In this document: positions 17,708 through 25,599 of the stretch, piece by piece
Numbering within the stretch: position 1 is the stretch's first letter
How the letters are laid out: every line of letters starts with the position of its first letter
Assembly: GCA_947472735.1 (NCBI GenBank)
Contig: CANJBY010000004.1
Coordinates: 1 to 64,000, forward strand
Length of the DNA: 64,000 nucleotides
Origin: Sphingomonadaceae bacterium
GTDB lineage: Bacteria > Pseudomonadota > Alphaproteobacteria > Sphingomonadales > Sphingomonadaceae
Direction: 5' to 3'
Notes under the pieces: generated by a model
Databases searched by the model: none
Told to the model about the DNA's origin: nothing
The model's input: the letters and a program-made list of their open reading frames with translations, nothing else
Translations under genes and position numbers: made by a program

Positions 17708-18592
17708 ATGGCGACCAAGCTGATCGATGGGGCCGCCGTCGCGCAGCGACTTACCAATGATCTCAGACTGCGCGTTGGTGCGCTCGCTCATGAGGGCATA
17801 GTACCACGCCTTGCGGTTATTTTGGTAGGCAATGATCCTGCAAGCGACACTTACGTGCGCAGCAAAAGCCGTACGGCCCGCTCGATTGGGATTGCGTCAA
17901 CCGAACATCGTCTGGCTGCTGAAACCAGCCAGGCCGAACTGCTGGCATTGATCGACACGCTGAACCTCTCCCCCGCCACGGACGGTATCCTCATCCAGCT
18001 ACCACTTCCTGCGCATATTGACGTTACGACAGTCATCAAGGCTATCGAACCGGCCAAGGATGTGGACGGCTTCCATCCCACCAATGTCGGCCTGCGCGTG
18101 ACGGGCTCGGGTGGTATGATACCCTGTACACCGCAGGGCGCGATGCTGCTGATCGAGACGGTAAAACCCAACATCGAAGGACTGGATGCACTGGTAATTG
18201 GCGCTTCGAACATTGTCGGGAAGCCGATGGCAGACCTCTTGCTTCAAGCGGGGTGCACGGTAACGACTGCGCATATCAAGACTCTAGGATTGCCGACCAA
18301 GTGCCGGCGCGCTGATATCCTGGTGGTGGCCGCAGGCAAACCGGGACTGGTCAAGGCCGACTGGATCAAGCCGGGTGCAATTGTCATCGATGTCGGTATA
18401 AATCGTATTATGTCGCAATGCGGCAAGAGTAAACTGGTGGGCGATGTAGATTTTGATGAAGCGGTGAACATCGCCGGCGCCATCACGCCCGTTCCAGGCG
18501 GGGTAGGCCCAATGACGATTGCCTGCTTGTTGCTCAATACGGTACATGCAGCAGTCGAGCGTCGCGGGCGCTCTAGCGCCATGTTTAACTGA
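17708..18592 (+). CDS. folD: Methylene-THF dehydrogenase / methenyl-THF cyclohydrolase
   Basis: A 294-aa bifunctional enzyme that turns the 5,10-methylene-THF made by sarcosine oxidase into 10-formyl-THF, the substrate of PurU. Family blocks are present: PRLAVILVGNDPASDTYVRS with the catalytic-region YVRSK, ILIQLPLPAHID, DVDGFHPTNVG, and the C-terminal PVPGGVGPMT. It starts 2 bases after purU and ends the operon; otnC converges on it with a 2-bp gap. It is probably a second, catabolic copy of folD; the housekeeping copy is not in this window. Confidence 0.95.
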   Translation: MATKLIDGAAVAQRLTNDLRLRVGALAHEGIVPRLAVILVGNDPASDTYVRSKSRTARSIGIASTEHRLAAETSQAELLALIDTLNLSPATDGILIQLPLPAHIDVTTVIKAIEPAKDVDGFHPTNVGLRVTGSGGMIPCTPQGAMLLIETVKPNIEGLDALVIGASNIVGKPMADLLLQAGCTVTTAHIKTLGLPTKCRRADILVVAAGKPGLVKADWIKPGAIVIDVGINRIMSQCGKSKLVGDVDFDEAVNIAGAITPVPGGVGPMTIACLLLNTVHAAVERRGRSSAMFN

Positions 18593-18594
18593 CG

Positions 18595-19224
18595 TTAGTC
18601 CTTGGCGCGAAGTTGATCGACTTCCGCCAGCGGCACCAAGCGCGGTCGTTCATGGCGCAGCAAAAGATGCAGCTTCGCGGTCTGTTCCAGCTCTTCGATG
18701 GCATAGCCGGCCTCGACCAGAGTATCGCCGGCAACCACCGGGCCATGGTTGGCTAGCAGGATCGACGAATAGACGCCGTCCAACGATTCTACCGCCGTGC
18801 CCATAGCTGGATCGCCTGGCCTGAAATAAGGCAGCAATGCCGTGCGCCCTATTTTCATCAAGTAATAGGGCGTCAGCGGAGGCAAAACATCCAGCGGATC
18901 GATATCGGGCAGCATTGAAACCGCAACGCTGTGCGTTGAGTGGAGATGCACCACGGCACCGCTGCGCTGCCTGCTGCGATATAGCGCCTCGTGCAACGGT
19001 ACTTCCTTGGTGGGCGGCGGCCCATCGATCAGACGCCCTTGGGCATCAAGCCGCGAGAGCGAATTCGGATCGAGGTTGCCCATCGCAACGTTCGTCGGAG
19101 TGACCAGGAAACCGCCGTCTTCCAACCGCACGCTGATGTTGCCCGATGCGCCATGGGTGTAGCCCCGCTCGAACAAGGATTGCCCAAGATGACAGATGGC
19201 TTCCCTGACCGCGCTGAGATTCAT
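18595..19224 (-). CDS. otnC: Class II aldolase family protein, OtnC-like (3-oxo-tetronate 4-phosphate decarboxylase)
   Basis: A 209-aa zinc enzyme. GASGNISVR is the phosphate-binding region, KEVPLHEALY holds the catalytic Glu, HLHSTHSV the zinc His pair, and LLANHGPVVAG the third zinc His. Its gene is directly coupled (ATGA overlap) to an OtnK-type kinase, the pairing that defines the tetronate pathway, in which a 3-oxo-tetronate phosphate is decarboxylated to dihydroxyacetone phosphate. The usual isomerase and dehydrogenase partners are absent, so the substrate here may differ. Confidence 0.82.
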   Translation of the reverse strand: MNLSAVREAICHLGQSLFERGYTHGASGNISVRLEDGGFLVTPTNVAMGNLDPNSLSRLDAQGRLIDGPPPTKEVPLHEALYRSRQRSGAVVHLHSTHSVAVSMLPDIDPLDVLPPLTPYYLMKIGRTALLPYFRPGDPAMGTAVESLDGVYSSILLANHGPVVAGDTLVEAGYAIEELEQTAKLHLLLRHERPRLVPLAEVDQLRAKD

Positions 19225-20450
19225 GACACGGGCTCCATTGCTGCTACTGCTTCGAGCAGGAACTGCTCAGTGCCGAAGTTGCCAGATTTGAGCGCAAATG
19301 CCAGCTTATCGTTGGCTAGTAGCGGTACGCCGGGTGCAATCATCCGTCCAACTCGCAAAGGGCCGGGTCGCAGGGCGCTTACCACGCCGCCCGAAGTTTC
19401 CCCGCCCGCAACCACGATTTTGGTCACTCCGCGGGCAACGGCGCGCTGAGCCAGACGTGCCATCAGCGCTTCGATCGCTTCGGCCGCACGGTTTTCACCA
19501 TTGGCGGCAATGAAGCGCTTCGATTGATCGGGCGCGGCGGTCGAATAGGCCAGCGGCGCTTCATCGGCATGGCGCTCCAAAAAGGCATCGACCTCTTCCA
19601 GAACTGGCGCGCCGTCAATCAGGCGTGCGACATCGATCGCGATTGCCGGCCGTACTGCGCGATACGCTTCTACCTGGGCGTTGGTTGCAACCGAACAGCT
19701 GCCGGACAACAAGACCGTCGGTCCCGGACTGGCAATGGTGGGTAACGGATTGCTGCCGATCAGCCCTGCCGCGCGGAAATTATCAGGTAGTCCCGCAGCA
19801 ATTGCCGATCCGCCCGTAATCAGCCGCTCCCCCGCCACGGCGCGGGCAATGGCGCGTAAATCTGCATCGCACACAGCATCGGTGACAATCAGGCCGTCAA
19901 GCGACGAAATCCGCCTTGCCAGATCAGGCTCGTTTACTTGCTGCAACGGAATATGCCGGACCGGCATGGCCGTTTGCAGGGCCAGCCAGCGGCGGATATC
20001 GCTGTCGGTCATCGGCGTCAGAGGATGGTTGCGCATGCCGCTTTCCGCCAGCGGCACATCGCCAACGAACAGGTTGCCCTGATAGACGGTCCGGCCATTC
20101 GCGGGAAAGGCGGGGCAGACAATCGCTTGCCGAACCCCTAGCCGCTCTGCCAGCGCCGCAGCAACCGGTCCGATGTTGCCCTGCGGCGTGGAATCGAAAG
20201 TCGAACAATATTTGAAAACGATCTGCTGGCAGCCGGCTTCCAGCAGGCGATCAAGCGCTTCCAGCGATTGCGTCACCGCCTCCTTGACCGGCAAGGAGCG
20301 GGTCTTGAGCGCGATCACTCCGGCTTCGCAACCACTATCTTGCAAGCCATCGATGCTGGTGAATAGACTGGTTCGCATGCCTTCGGCGGCAATCAGCCCG
20401 GCGATATCGCCAGCACCAGTGAAATCATCGGCGATACAACCCAGGATCAT
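19221..20450 (-). CDS. otnK: Four-carbon acid sugar kinase, OtnK-like (DUF1537)
   Basis: A 409-aa two-domain kinase. The N-terminal substrate domain opens with ILGCIADDFTGAGDIAGLI and contains KYCSTFDSTPQGNIG. The C-terminal ATP domain has VVAGGETSGGVVSAL and a terminal ANDKLAFALKSGNFG. Known relatives phosphorylate 3-oxo-tetronate. It overlaps both neighbours by 4 bases, in a five-gene minus-strand operon that runs from the cupin gene to otnC. Confidence 0.85.
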   Translation of the reverse strand: MILGCIADDFTGAGDIAGLIAAEGMRTSLFTSIDGLQDSGCEAGVIALKTRSLPVKEAVTQSLEALDRLLEAGCQQIVFKYCSTFDSTPQGNIGPVAAALAERLGVRQAIVCPAFPANGRTVYQGNLFVGDVPLAESGMRNHPLTPMTDSDIRRWLALQTAMPVRHIPLQQVNEPDLARRISSLDGLIVTDAVCDADLRAIARAVAGERLITGGSAIAAGLPDNFRAAGLIGSNPLPTIASPGPTVLLSGSCSVATNAQVEAYRAVRPAIAIDVARLIDGAPVLEEVDAFLERHADEAPLAYSTAAPDQSKRFIAANGENRAAEAIEALMARLAQRAVARGVTKIVVAGGETSGGVVSALRPGPLRVGRMIAPGVPLLANDKLAFALKSGNFGTEQFLLEAVAAMEPVS

Positions 20451-21136
20451 ATAAAATACTCTGGAAAACGGGCATTGATAAGAGAACGGAGGGCAACCGG
20501 TGCTTCAAGCGGCAGATAATGTCCGGTGTCCGCGACCATGGTCAAGCTGGACCCCGGCCCATTCGCCGCTGCTTCATAGCGTTCGCGGGGGCACAGCCCA
20601 TCTTCGGTCCCAGCGATGACATGCACGGGGATCGGTGAAGCACTGGCATACTGGCGATGGTCCGGGCGCGAAATGTTGGCTTCTGCCTGGCGGGCATGGC
20701 TTTCGTGTCCGGCATGCTCGGCCATGGCAACAATCAGGCGCCTGAGCGCCGGGTCGTCGCGATGCTTGTGCCCCAACATCTTCGGCCAATCGTCTGCAAA
20801 TAGGGCGCTAAACCCTTCCGCTCGCGCGAGGGCGACGCGATCCCGGCGCATCTTCGCGTTTTCAGGTGCATCAGGATAGGCATTACCGCTCACCAGAATA
20901 ATACCAGCAAAGCGTTTCGGAGCCAGGCGAAGCATTTCCAGCAAGACCCAGCTGCCCAAGGAAAAGGCGATGCCGATACTGCCGGCCGGAACCTTGGAGA
21001 GCAACGCTGCTGCAGCGGTGCGGGTATCCGCCCACGCCGAATAGTCCAGAGCAAGCGGCTGGGCCAGATGCTGCGGCAATGCGCCGAAAACACGCTCGTC
21101 GCAGAGCGTTCCCGGCAATAGGACCGTTGTCTTCAT
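20447..21136 (-). CDS. Alpha/beta hydrolase
   Basis: A 229-aa hydrolase. The oxyanion-region VLLPGTLCDERVF is at the N-terminus. The nucleophile elbow is AFSLGSW, with Ala instead of the usual first Gly. The acid is likely in the AGTEDGL segment and the base His in VADTGHYLPLEAP. Size and the YPDAPENAKMRRDR cap resemble small esterases of the pimeloyl-ester or AHL-lactonase type, but the substrate is unknown. It overlaps both neighbouring genes by 4 bases, so it belongs to the same pathway. It may cleave the ester or lactone that feeds the aldolase and kinase. Confidence 0.8.
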   Translation of the reverse strand: MKTTVLLPGTLCDERVFGALPQHLAQPLALDYSAWADTRTAAAALLSKVPAGSIGIAFSLGSWVLLEMLRLAPKRFAGIILVSGNAYPDAPENAKMRRDRVALARAEGFSALFADDWPKMLGHKHRDDPALRRLIVAMAEHAGHESHARQAEANISRPDHRQYASASPIPVHVIAGTEDGLCPRERYEAAANGPGSSLTMVADTGHYLPLEAPVALRSLINARFPEYFI

Positions 21137-21894
21137 CTCCCACGCGTCGCGGCAACGGCCTGCGCCATCGCGCCACGCAACAAAGCTGCGTCGTTGCCGG
21201 GCGTGACCAGATCGAACCCTTGCCGCACGCGCATGGCTGCAGCCTGGCCGTGGCTACAGAATATCCCACTGATCAGACCATGTGCCGCAGTCCGTGCCCG
21301 AATGTTTTCGATCGCGCCGACAACCAGCTCGTCTTCTGGCTCGTTCGCCGGCCGGCGTCCCAGCGCCATGCTCAAATCGTTCGGTCCAACATAGATCCCA
21401 TCCAGCCCTTCGACCGCCAGGATGGCATCTATATTATCAAGACCGGCAGCCGTTTCGATCATGGCCAGCACAACGATCTCTCTGTCGGCATGGTCCAGAT
21501 AATCCACCCCGCCGTACAGCATTCCCCTGGCGGGACCAAAGGATCGTTCGCCATGCGGCGGATAACGGCAGGCCCGGACCAGCGCCGCCGCATCGTCGGC
21601 CGTAGAGATCATGGGGCAAATGATGCCGTAACTGCCCGCATCAAGGTAACGCATGATTTCTGCGGGATTTAGGCCGGAAGGACGCACCATGGGAATAGCC
21701 GGCGTAGCCGACACGGCTTGCAGCATCGTGATCGCCATATCGAAACCGATCATGCCGTGCTGGCAATCGACGGTAGCGGAATCGAAGCCCTGATGCGCTA
21801 TGGCTTCAGCGGCATAGGGCGCGCCGATCGAAAGCCAGGCGTTGACGATCGGTTCGCCCGCCTGTTTCTTCGCTAGAATGGTGTTGGGACGCAC
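21133..21894 (-). CDS. HpcH/HpaI-type class II pyruvate aldolase
   Basis: A 253-aa metal-dependent aldolase that cleaves 4-hydroxy-2-oxo acids to pyruvate or a related keto acid and an aldehyde. Visible residues: DCQHGMIGF with the catalytic His, the PMVRPSG Arg, AMIETAAGLDNIDAI with the metal Glu, and LDGIYVGPNDLSMALG with the metal Asp. I used the GTG at 21894, immediately after the cupin stop; the upstream ATG at 21936 would overlap that gene by 41 bases and add a non-family leader. The true substrate is unknown. Confidence 0.87.
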   Translation of the reverse strand: MRPNTILAKKQAGEPIVNAWLSIGAPYAAEAIAHQGFDSATVDCQHGMIGFDMAITMLQAVSATPAIPMVRPSGLNPAEIMRYLDAGSYGIICPMISTADDAAALVRACRYPPHGERSFGPARGMLYGGVDYLDHADREIVVLAMIETAAGLDNIDAILAVEGLDGIYVGPNDLSMALGRRPANEPEDELVVGAIENIRARTAAHGLISGIFCSHGQAAAMRVRQGFDLVTPGNDAALLRGAMAQAVAATRGR

Positions 21895-21895
21895 G

Positions 21896-23017
21896 TCAGG
21901 AAGCCGGCAGCAAATGGGCCGGAGCCAGATAGCCATTGGGATCGCGGCCTATGCCGCCAGCCAGCGCCGCTGCAACGACATCTTGCGACCACTCGATCGT
22001 CGGCCGGGCGTCGCCCGCGGTCGTAAGTGTGAACAGGGCCTCGGTATCCCCGACCGAGCGGAAGCTACGCCAAGTATTTTCAGGCACGGAGAACGTCGAC
22101 CACGGTTCGGCGATGACCCGGGTTGCCTCTGCACCCTCGCCCATCTCGATTTCCAACGCGCCCTCGCGAACGATCAGGACCTGCTTGGGAGCAACCCGAT
22201 AGGAGCCCAGCTGGCCTCCAACCGGAATGCGCACGTATTCCAGCATGAAACTGTGCGGATCGGTCAGCGGGGGCACCGCATTGCGATCTTCCGTCATGCC
22301 CGCGCCGATCACCGGGGCCAAAAGCGCACCATGCCCGGGCAGCTTGCTATCCATCAGCGCTGTCGAGGACCACTTCAAATCTTCGAAGCGCACGATGCGG
22401 CCTAGCATCTCTTCCACTGTGAAATGCCGCATCGATGCGATGTCGTCCGCGGTCATCGGGCAGATCAGGTCTTCGTCCGCAGGCTTGGGCGCACCAGCGG
22501 CAGTATCGACCATCATGTTGTCACGAGTGAGGTAAAGCCCGTGCCTGGCTGCAGTTTCGAGAATGGAAGGGTGCCATACCACCCCGCCGCTATCGTCACG
22601 GCCAAGCAGGGTAAATATCCAGCTGTTGTCAGGGCCAATATTGGTGAAACCTCGGAACATCCACGTCGGCATCGATACAACGTCTCCGGCACGGCCAATT
22701 ACTTCGCCATCTGTGCCTTCGGGACCCCAGCGGAACATCCATTCACCGCGGTAGATCATGAACACTTCAGCAGTGTAATGCATATGCAAATTGTTCGTAA
22801 CGCCATGCGGCATGGCCGCGACACCCAGGGCGAAACCATGAGGCTCAGCCAAATTTACAACCTGATCGTGTGACTGGGTTACCCCAGCACCAATGACAGA
22901 ATAGTTGACCTTGCGATCAGAACCGGGGATTTTGCAGTCAATAAAAGCAAGCGAGCAAGGCACAAGGTCCTCGTAGCGGATCAAGCGGTCGGCAGCATTG
23001 ATTTGTTTATTTGTCAT
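21896..23017 (-). CDS. Double-cupin domain protein
   Basis: A 373-aa protein with two cupin halves. The first has NLHMHYTAEVFMIYRGEW with a metal-type His/Glu set. In the second, the matching segment (GQLGSYRVAPKQVLIVREG) lacks the His residues, so only the first half should bind metal. The ATG at 23017 follows an AGGA site at proper distance; the further upstream ATG at 23035 lacks one. It is the first gene of the minus-strand operon that ends with otnC and is divergent from lacI. Dioxygenase or isomerase activity is possible; I do not recognise a characterised orthologue. Confidence 0.78.
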   Translation of the reverse strand: MTNKQINAADRLIRYEDLVPCSLAFIDCKIPGSDRKVNYSVIGAGVTQSHDQVVNLAEPHGFALGVAAMPHGVTNNLHMHYTAEVFMIYRGEWMFRWGPEGTDGEVIGRAGDVVSMPTWMFRGFTNIGPDNSWIFTLLGRDDSGGVVWHPSILETAARHGLYLTRDNMMVDTAAGAPKPADEDLICPMTADDIASMRHFTVEEMLGRIVRFEDLKWSSTALMDSKLPGHGALLAPVIGAGMTEDRNAVPPLTDPHSFMLEYVRIPVGGQLGSYRVAPKQVLIVREGALEIEMGEGAEATRVIAEPWSTFSVPENTWRSFRSVGDTEALFTLTTAGDARPTIEWSQDVVAAALAGGIGRDPNGYLAPAHLLPAS

Positions 23018-23063
23018 GGTTCCAGCTTCCTGCATGCCTTAGAGCACGGGCATTGGATACCAA

Positions 23064-23077
23064 TGCATGCGGATGCA
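23064..23077. promoter_or_regulatory. Candidate LacI-family operator, cupin/lacI divergent promoter
   Basis: TGCATGCGGATGCA is a perfect TGCAT-N4-ATGCA inverted repeat in the 128-bp region between the cupin gene and the LacI-type regulator. Close variants occur upstream of the SnoaL-like gene (24252) and in the TonB-receptor/MFS intergenic region (28217). This spacing and symmetry suit a LacI-family dimer. Confidence 0.6.
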
Positions 23078-23145
23078 ATCAAGCGGCGATTTGATCCTCA
23101 TTTTTCCGCAGCATCAATGCATCTGATTTGCTATAGGCTTGCATC

Positions 23146-24225
23146 ATGGCCAAATTGAATTCGTCGCTCAGTCGTCCCAAATCGACTTCACCTAAGCCGA
23201 AATCGACATTGCCGGCGGATGACCAAATCGGTTCTGGGCACGCCGTGACGTCCTATGACGTGGCGCGCCATGCGGGCGTATCGCAATCTGCAGTGTCACG
23301 CTGCTTTACTCCCGGCGGCAGTGTTTCCGACAAGATGCGGGCACGCATCAAGCAGGCTGCCGACGAATTGGGCTATCAGCCTAATGCGATCGCCCGGATG
23401 CTGTTTACCAAGCGGTCCAATCTGATTGCAGTCATCGTGGCAAATCTGGGCGTAAACCCCGATTTCACATCCATCCTCAGCAAGCATTTGATCGAGCGAG
23501 GCCTAAACCTCCTGTTCTTCACACTCGATCAGGAAGCCGACGCCGAGCGCGCGATTGAACAGCTCTGGCAGTACCGTGTCGATGGCGTAATTTCAGCATC
23601 GGAACTGTCCGAAGCCCATATCAGTCTCTTGCGCGAACGAGGCATACCACTGGTATTTATCAATAGGTTGTATGAAATTACTGGAGCCAACAGCGTGGGC
23701 TGCGATCATGCTGAAGGCGAACGCTGGCTGATCGATCGCCTGGTTCAGGCTGGGCACAAGAACTTCGGCATCGTCGCCGGCCCCAAGCTTTCCGCAGTCA
23801 GCCGGCTGCGCACGCATGCCGCGCTCGACCGACTGCAAGTTCTTGGGATCGACAAGCCAGCGATCATCTATGGCGACTTCACCTACGAAGGCGGGCGGCA
23901 AGCGATGCGAACCCTGTTCGAAGGCAAAAAGCGACCTGACGCGGTGGTTTGCGCCAACGACCTGATGGCCATCGGCTGCATTGACGAAGCTCGAGAAGTC
24001 TTGTCGCTGGGGATACCAGATCAAGTATCAGTCGTGGGCTTCGATGGCCTTTCACCCGGCCAGTGGAGTGCCTTTAGCCTGACGACAGTACGGCAGCCAA
24101 TGCAGTCGATGGTCAAGGCCGCGGTCGACATGCTGGTCGCCCGAATCGCCGATCCAGCCCTGGCCACCGAAAGACGGGTTTTTTCAGGTGAATTGGTTGA
24201 AGGACACAGCGCGCGGTTGAAATAG
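23146..24225 (+). CDS. LacI-family transcriptional regulator
   Basis: A 359-aa regulator. After a basic 30-residue leader, the HTH and hinge appear at about residues 35-90 (TSYDVARHAGVSQSAVSRCF; DKMRARIKQAADELGYQPNA). The periplasmic-binding-protein-like sensor fills the rest (NLIAVIVANLGVNPDFTSIL; RRPDAVVCAND-type segment; VSVVGFDGLSPGQW). It is divergent from the cupin-otnC operon and upstream of a SnoaL-like gene. It probably represses the cupin operon, itself, the SnoaL-like gene and the TonB-receptor/MFS pair, given the shared palindrome. The effector is unknown. Confidence 0.93.
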   Translation: MAKLNSSLSRPKSTSPKPKSTLPADDQIGSGHAVTSYDVARHAGVSQSAVSRCFTPGGSVSDKMRARIKQAADELGYQPNAIARMLFTKRSNLIAVIVANLGVNPDFTSILSKHLIERGLNLLFFTLDQEADAERAIEQLWQYRVDGVISASELSEAHISLLRERGIPLVFINRLYEITGANSVGCDHAEGERWLIDRLVQAGHKNFGIVAGPKLSAVSRLRTHAALDRLQVLGIDKPAIIYGDFTYEGGRQAMRTLFEGKKRPDAVVCANDLMAIGCIDEAREVLSLGIPDQVSVVGFDGLSPGQWSAFSLTTVRQPMQSMVKAAVDMLVARIADPALATERRVFSGELVEGHSARLK

Positions 24226-24251
24226 CGCTTGACCCGCCGCTGCATCGAATT

Positions 24252-24265
24252 AGCATCGGGATGCA
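24252..24265. promoter_or_regulatory. Candidate LacI-family operator upstream of SnoaL-like gene
   Basis: AGCATCGGGATGCA matches TGCAT-N4-ATGCA at 9 of 10 half-site bases and lies 20 bp before the start codon. A repressor here would block the promoter or early elongation. Confidence 0.5.
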
Positions 24266-24285
24266 AAACAAACTGGAATCTCCCC

Positions 24286-25329
24286 ATGCAAGATTTTGAT
24301 CCCCTCGCGGACCTCAACCCCGAGGCTTATGCCCCCTTTCGTGATCCACGTGACTACATCCTGAGCTGGACCGACCAGATCTGGATCGACAAGGGTCTTG
24401 GCCGGCTGGGCGAACACTATGCAGACGATATCAAGGTTCACACTGCCTATGGCGAGACCTATGATTTCGATCATGTCCTGACCAACAGCGTCCAGAAAAT
24501 GAGCGCTTTCCCCAACGGCGGCGGCGGTTCGGGCGAAGACGTCGTGTGGGAACAGCGCGGCCCCATGGGCTTCATCAGTTCGCATCGCGTGCTCAAGACG
24601 GGTACCAATCTGGGCTATTGGAACTATGGCCCCCCCACTGGTCGCAACTGGGTTTCGCGCACGATCGCACATTGCCTCGTGCAGGATGGCAAAGTGGTCG
24701 AAGAGTGGCTGGTACGCGATGAATACGCGGTTCTTCAGTCGCTGGGGATTGACCCCGAACAGGTGGCGGCCGACATGCTACGCGCATCACCCGTGACCGG
24801 AGAACTCCTGACGATTACGGAGGATACGCCCGCCTTTTCGGGGACTTATCCCGATCCCGCCCGAGAAGGCATTTCTGGGAAGCGCCCCGATCGCTTCAAC
24901 GAGGAATGCCAGGCGATCGCGGCCATGTATGACGAGGTATGGAACCGCAAGCGTTTCGACCGTGCCTCTGCCTATTGCGATCCGAAGGTTGTGTGCCACA
25001 CCGTGCGCATGCACCGGGCACAGGGCATCGATGGTTATCAGCAACAAATCATCGACCTGCTGGCCGCCTTCCCTGACGGCCGTATCGAATTACGCGACGT
25101 TGTGGTGTGCCAATCGAACGAACTGGGCATGCGCATCGCGGCGATCTGGACGATGCACGCGACTTACAGCGGCGTTCCGCTTTACGGCCCGCCTACCCGC
25201 ACCCCGGTGAAGATCATGGGGGCATCCCACTTCGAAATGAAGGACGGCAAGATCCTGCGCGAATGGCGCCTGTTCGATGAAATCGCAGTAATGGCCCAGA
25301 TCATCGGAGCGCGCCAGACGCTTGCCTGA
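24286..25329 (+). CDS. SnoaL-like / NTF2-fold protein with two repeats
   Basis: A 347-aa protein built from two NTF2-like (SnoaL/ester-cyclase) halves. The first is at about 25-165 (HYADDIKVHTAYGETYDFDH; QDGKVVEEWLVRDEYAVLQS). The second is at about 205-340 (MYDEVWNRKRFDRASAYCDP; KDGKILREWRLFDEIAVMAQ). Each half has the WxVRDE/WRLFDE-type strand typical of the fold. Such proteins isomerise, cyclise or hydrolyse small metabolites. The ATG at 24286 follows the palindromic operator. It is probably co-regulated with the catabolic operon; its reaction is unknown. Confidence 0.8.
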   Translation: MQDFDPLADLNPEAYAPFRDPRDYILSWTDQIWIDKGLGRLGEHYADDIKVHTAYGETYDFDHVLTNSVQKMSAFPNGGGGSGEDVVWEQRGPMGFISSHRVLKTGTNLGYWNYGPPTGRNWVSRTIAHCLVQDGKVVEEWLVRDEYAVLQSLGIDPEQVAADMLRASPVTGELLTITEDTPAFSGTYPDPAREGISGKRPDRFNEECQAIAAMYDEVWNRKRFDRASAYCDPKVVCHTVRMHRAQGIDGYQQQIIDLLAAFPDGRIELRDVVVCQSNELGMRIAAIWTMHATYSGVPLYGPPTRTPVKIMGASHFEMKDGKILREWRLFDEIAVMAQIIGARQTLA

Positions 25330-25351
25330 TAGGCCGCGATACTATGAAACA

Positions 25352-25387
25352 GGAAAGGGGTGGCGCGCAGGCGCTGCCCCTTTTTTT
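25352..25387 (+). terminator. Rho-independent terminator after SnoaL-like gene
   Basis: A GGGGTGGCGC stem pairs with GCGCTGCCCC across a GCAG loop and is followed by seven T residues, about 25 bp after the stop codon. Confidence 0.85.
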
Positions 25388-25540
25388 CAAAGCCCGTAGG
25401 CACTTGGGTCCGCCTGCCCCTCCGTCCCTGCCAAGCGCTACGGCGGAACTTTGACCTCAGCTTGCGACAGCCTGACAGGCCTCGCCTTGCTTCGATCTGT
25501 CTGTTGCAGATTGTTGGAAGAGGATGAACGTCACCAACGA

Positions 25541-25571
25541 AAAAGGGGGCAGCTTTAGGGCTGCCCCCTTT
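25541..25571. terminator. Bidirectional terminator after TonB receptor
   Basis: A GGGGGCAGC / GCTGCCCCC hairpin with a six-base loop is flanked by A5 on the left and T3 on the right. It serves the minus-strand receptor gene (U-tract on that strand) and may stop readthrough from the left. Confidence 0.8.
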
Positions 25572-25599
25572 CCGGAAGGGTAGATAAGAGCCGAAAGAC

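Noticed and set aside
23112..23147. Further TGCATC words near the lacI start
   Set aside because: They are single half-sites without the N4-spaced partner, so I did not count them as operators.
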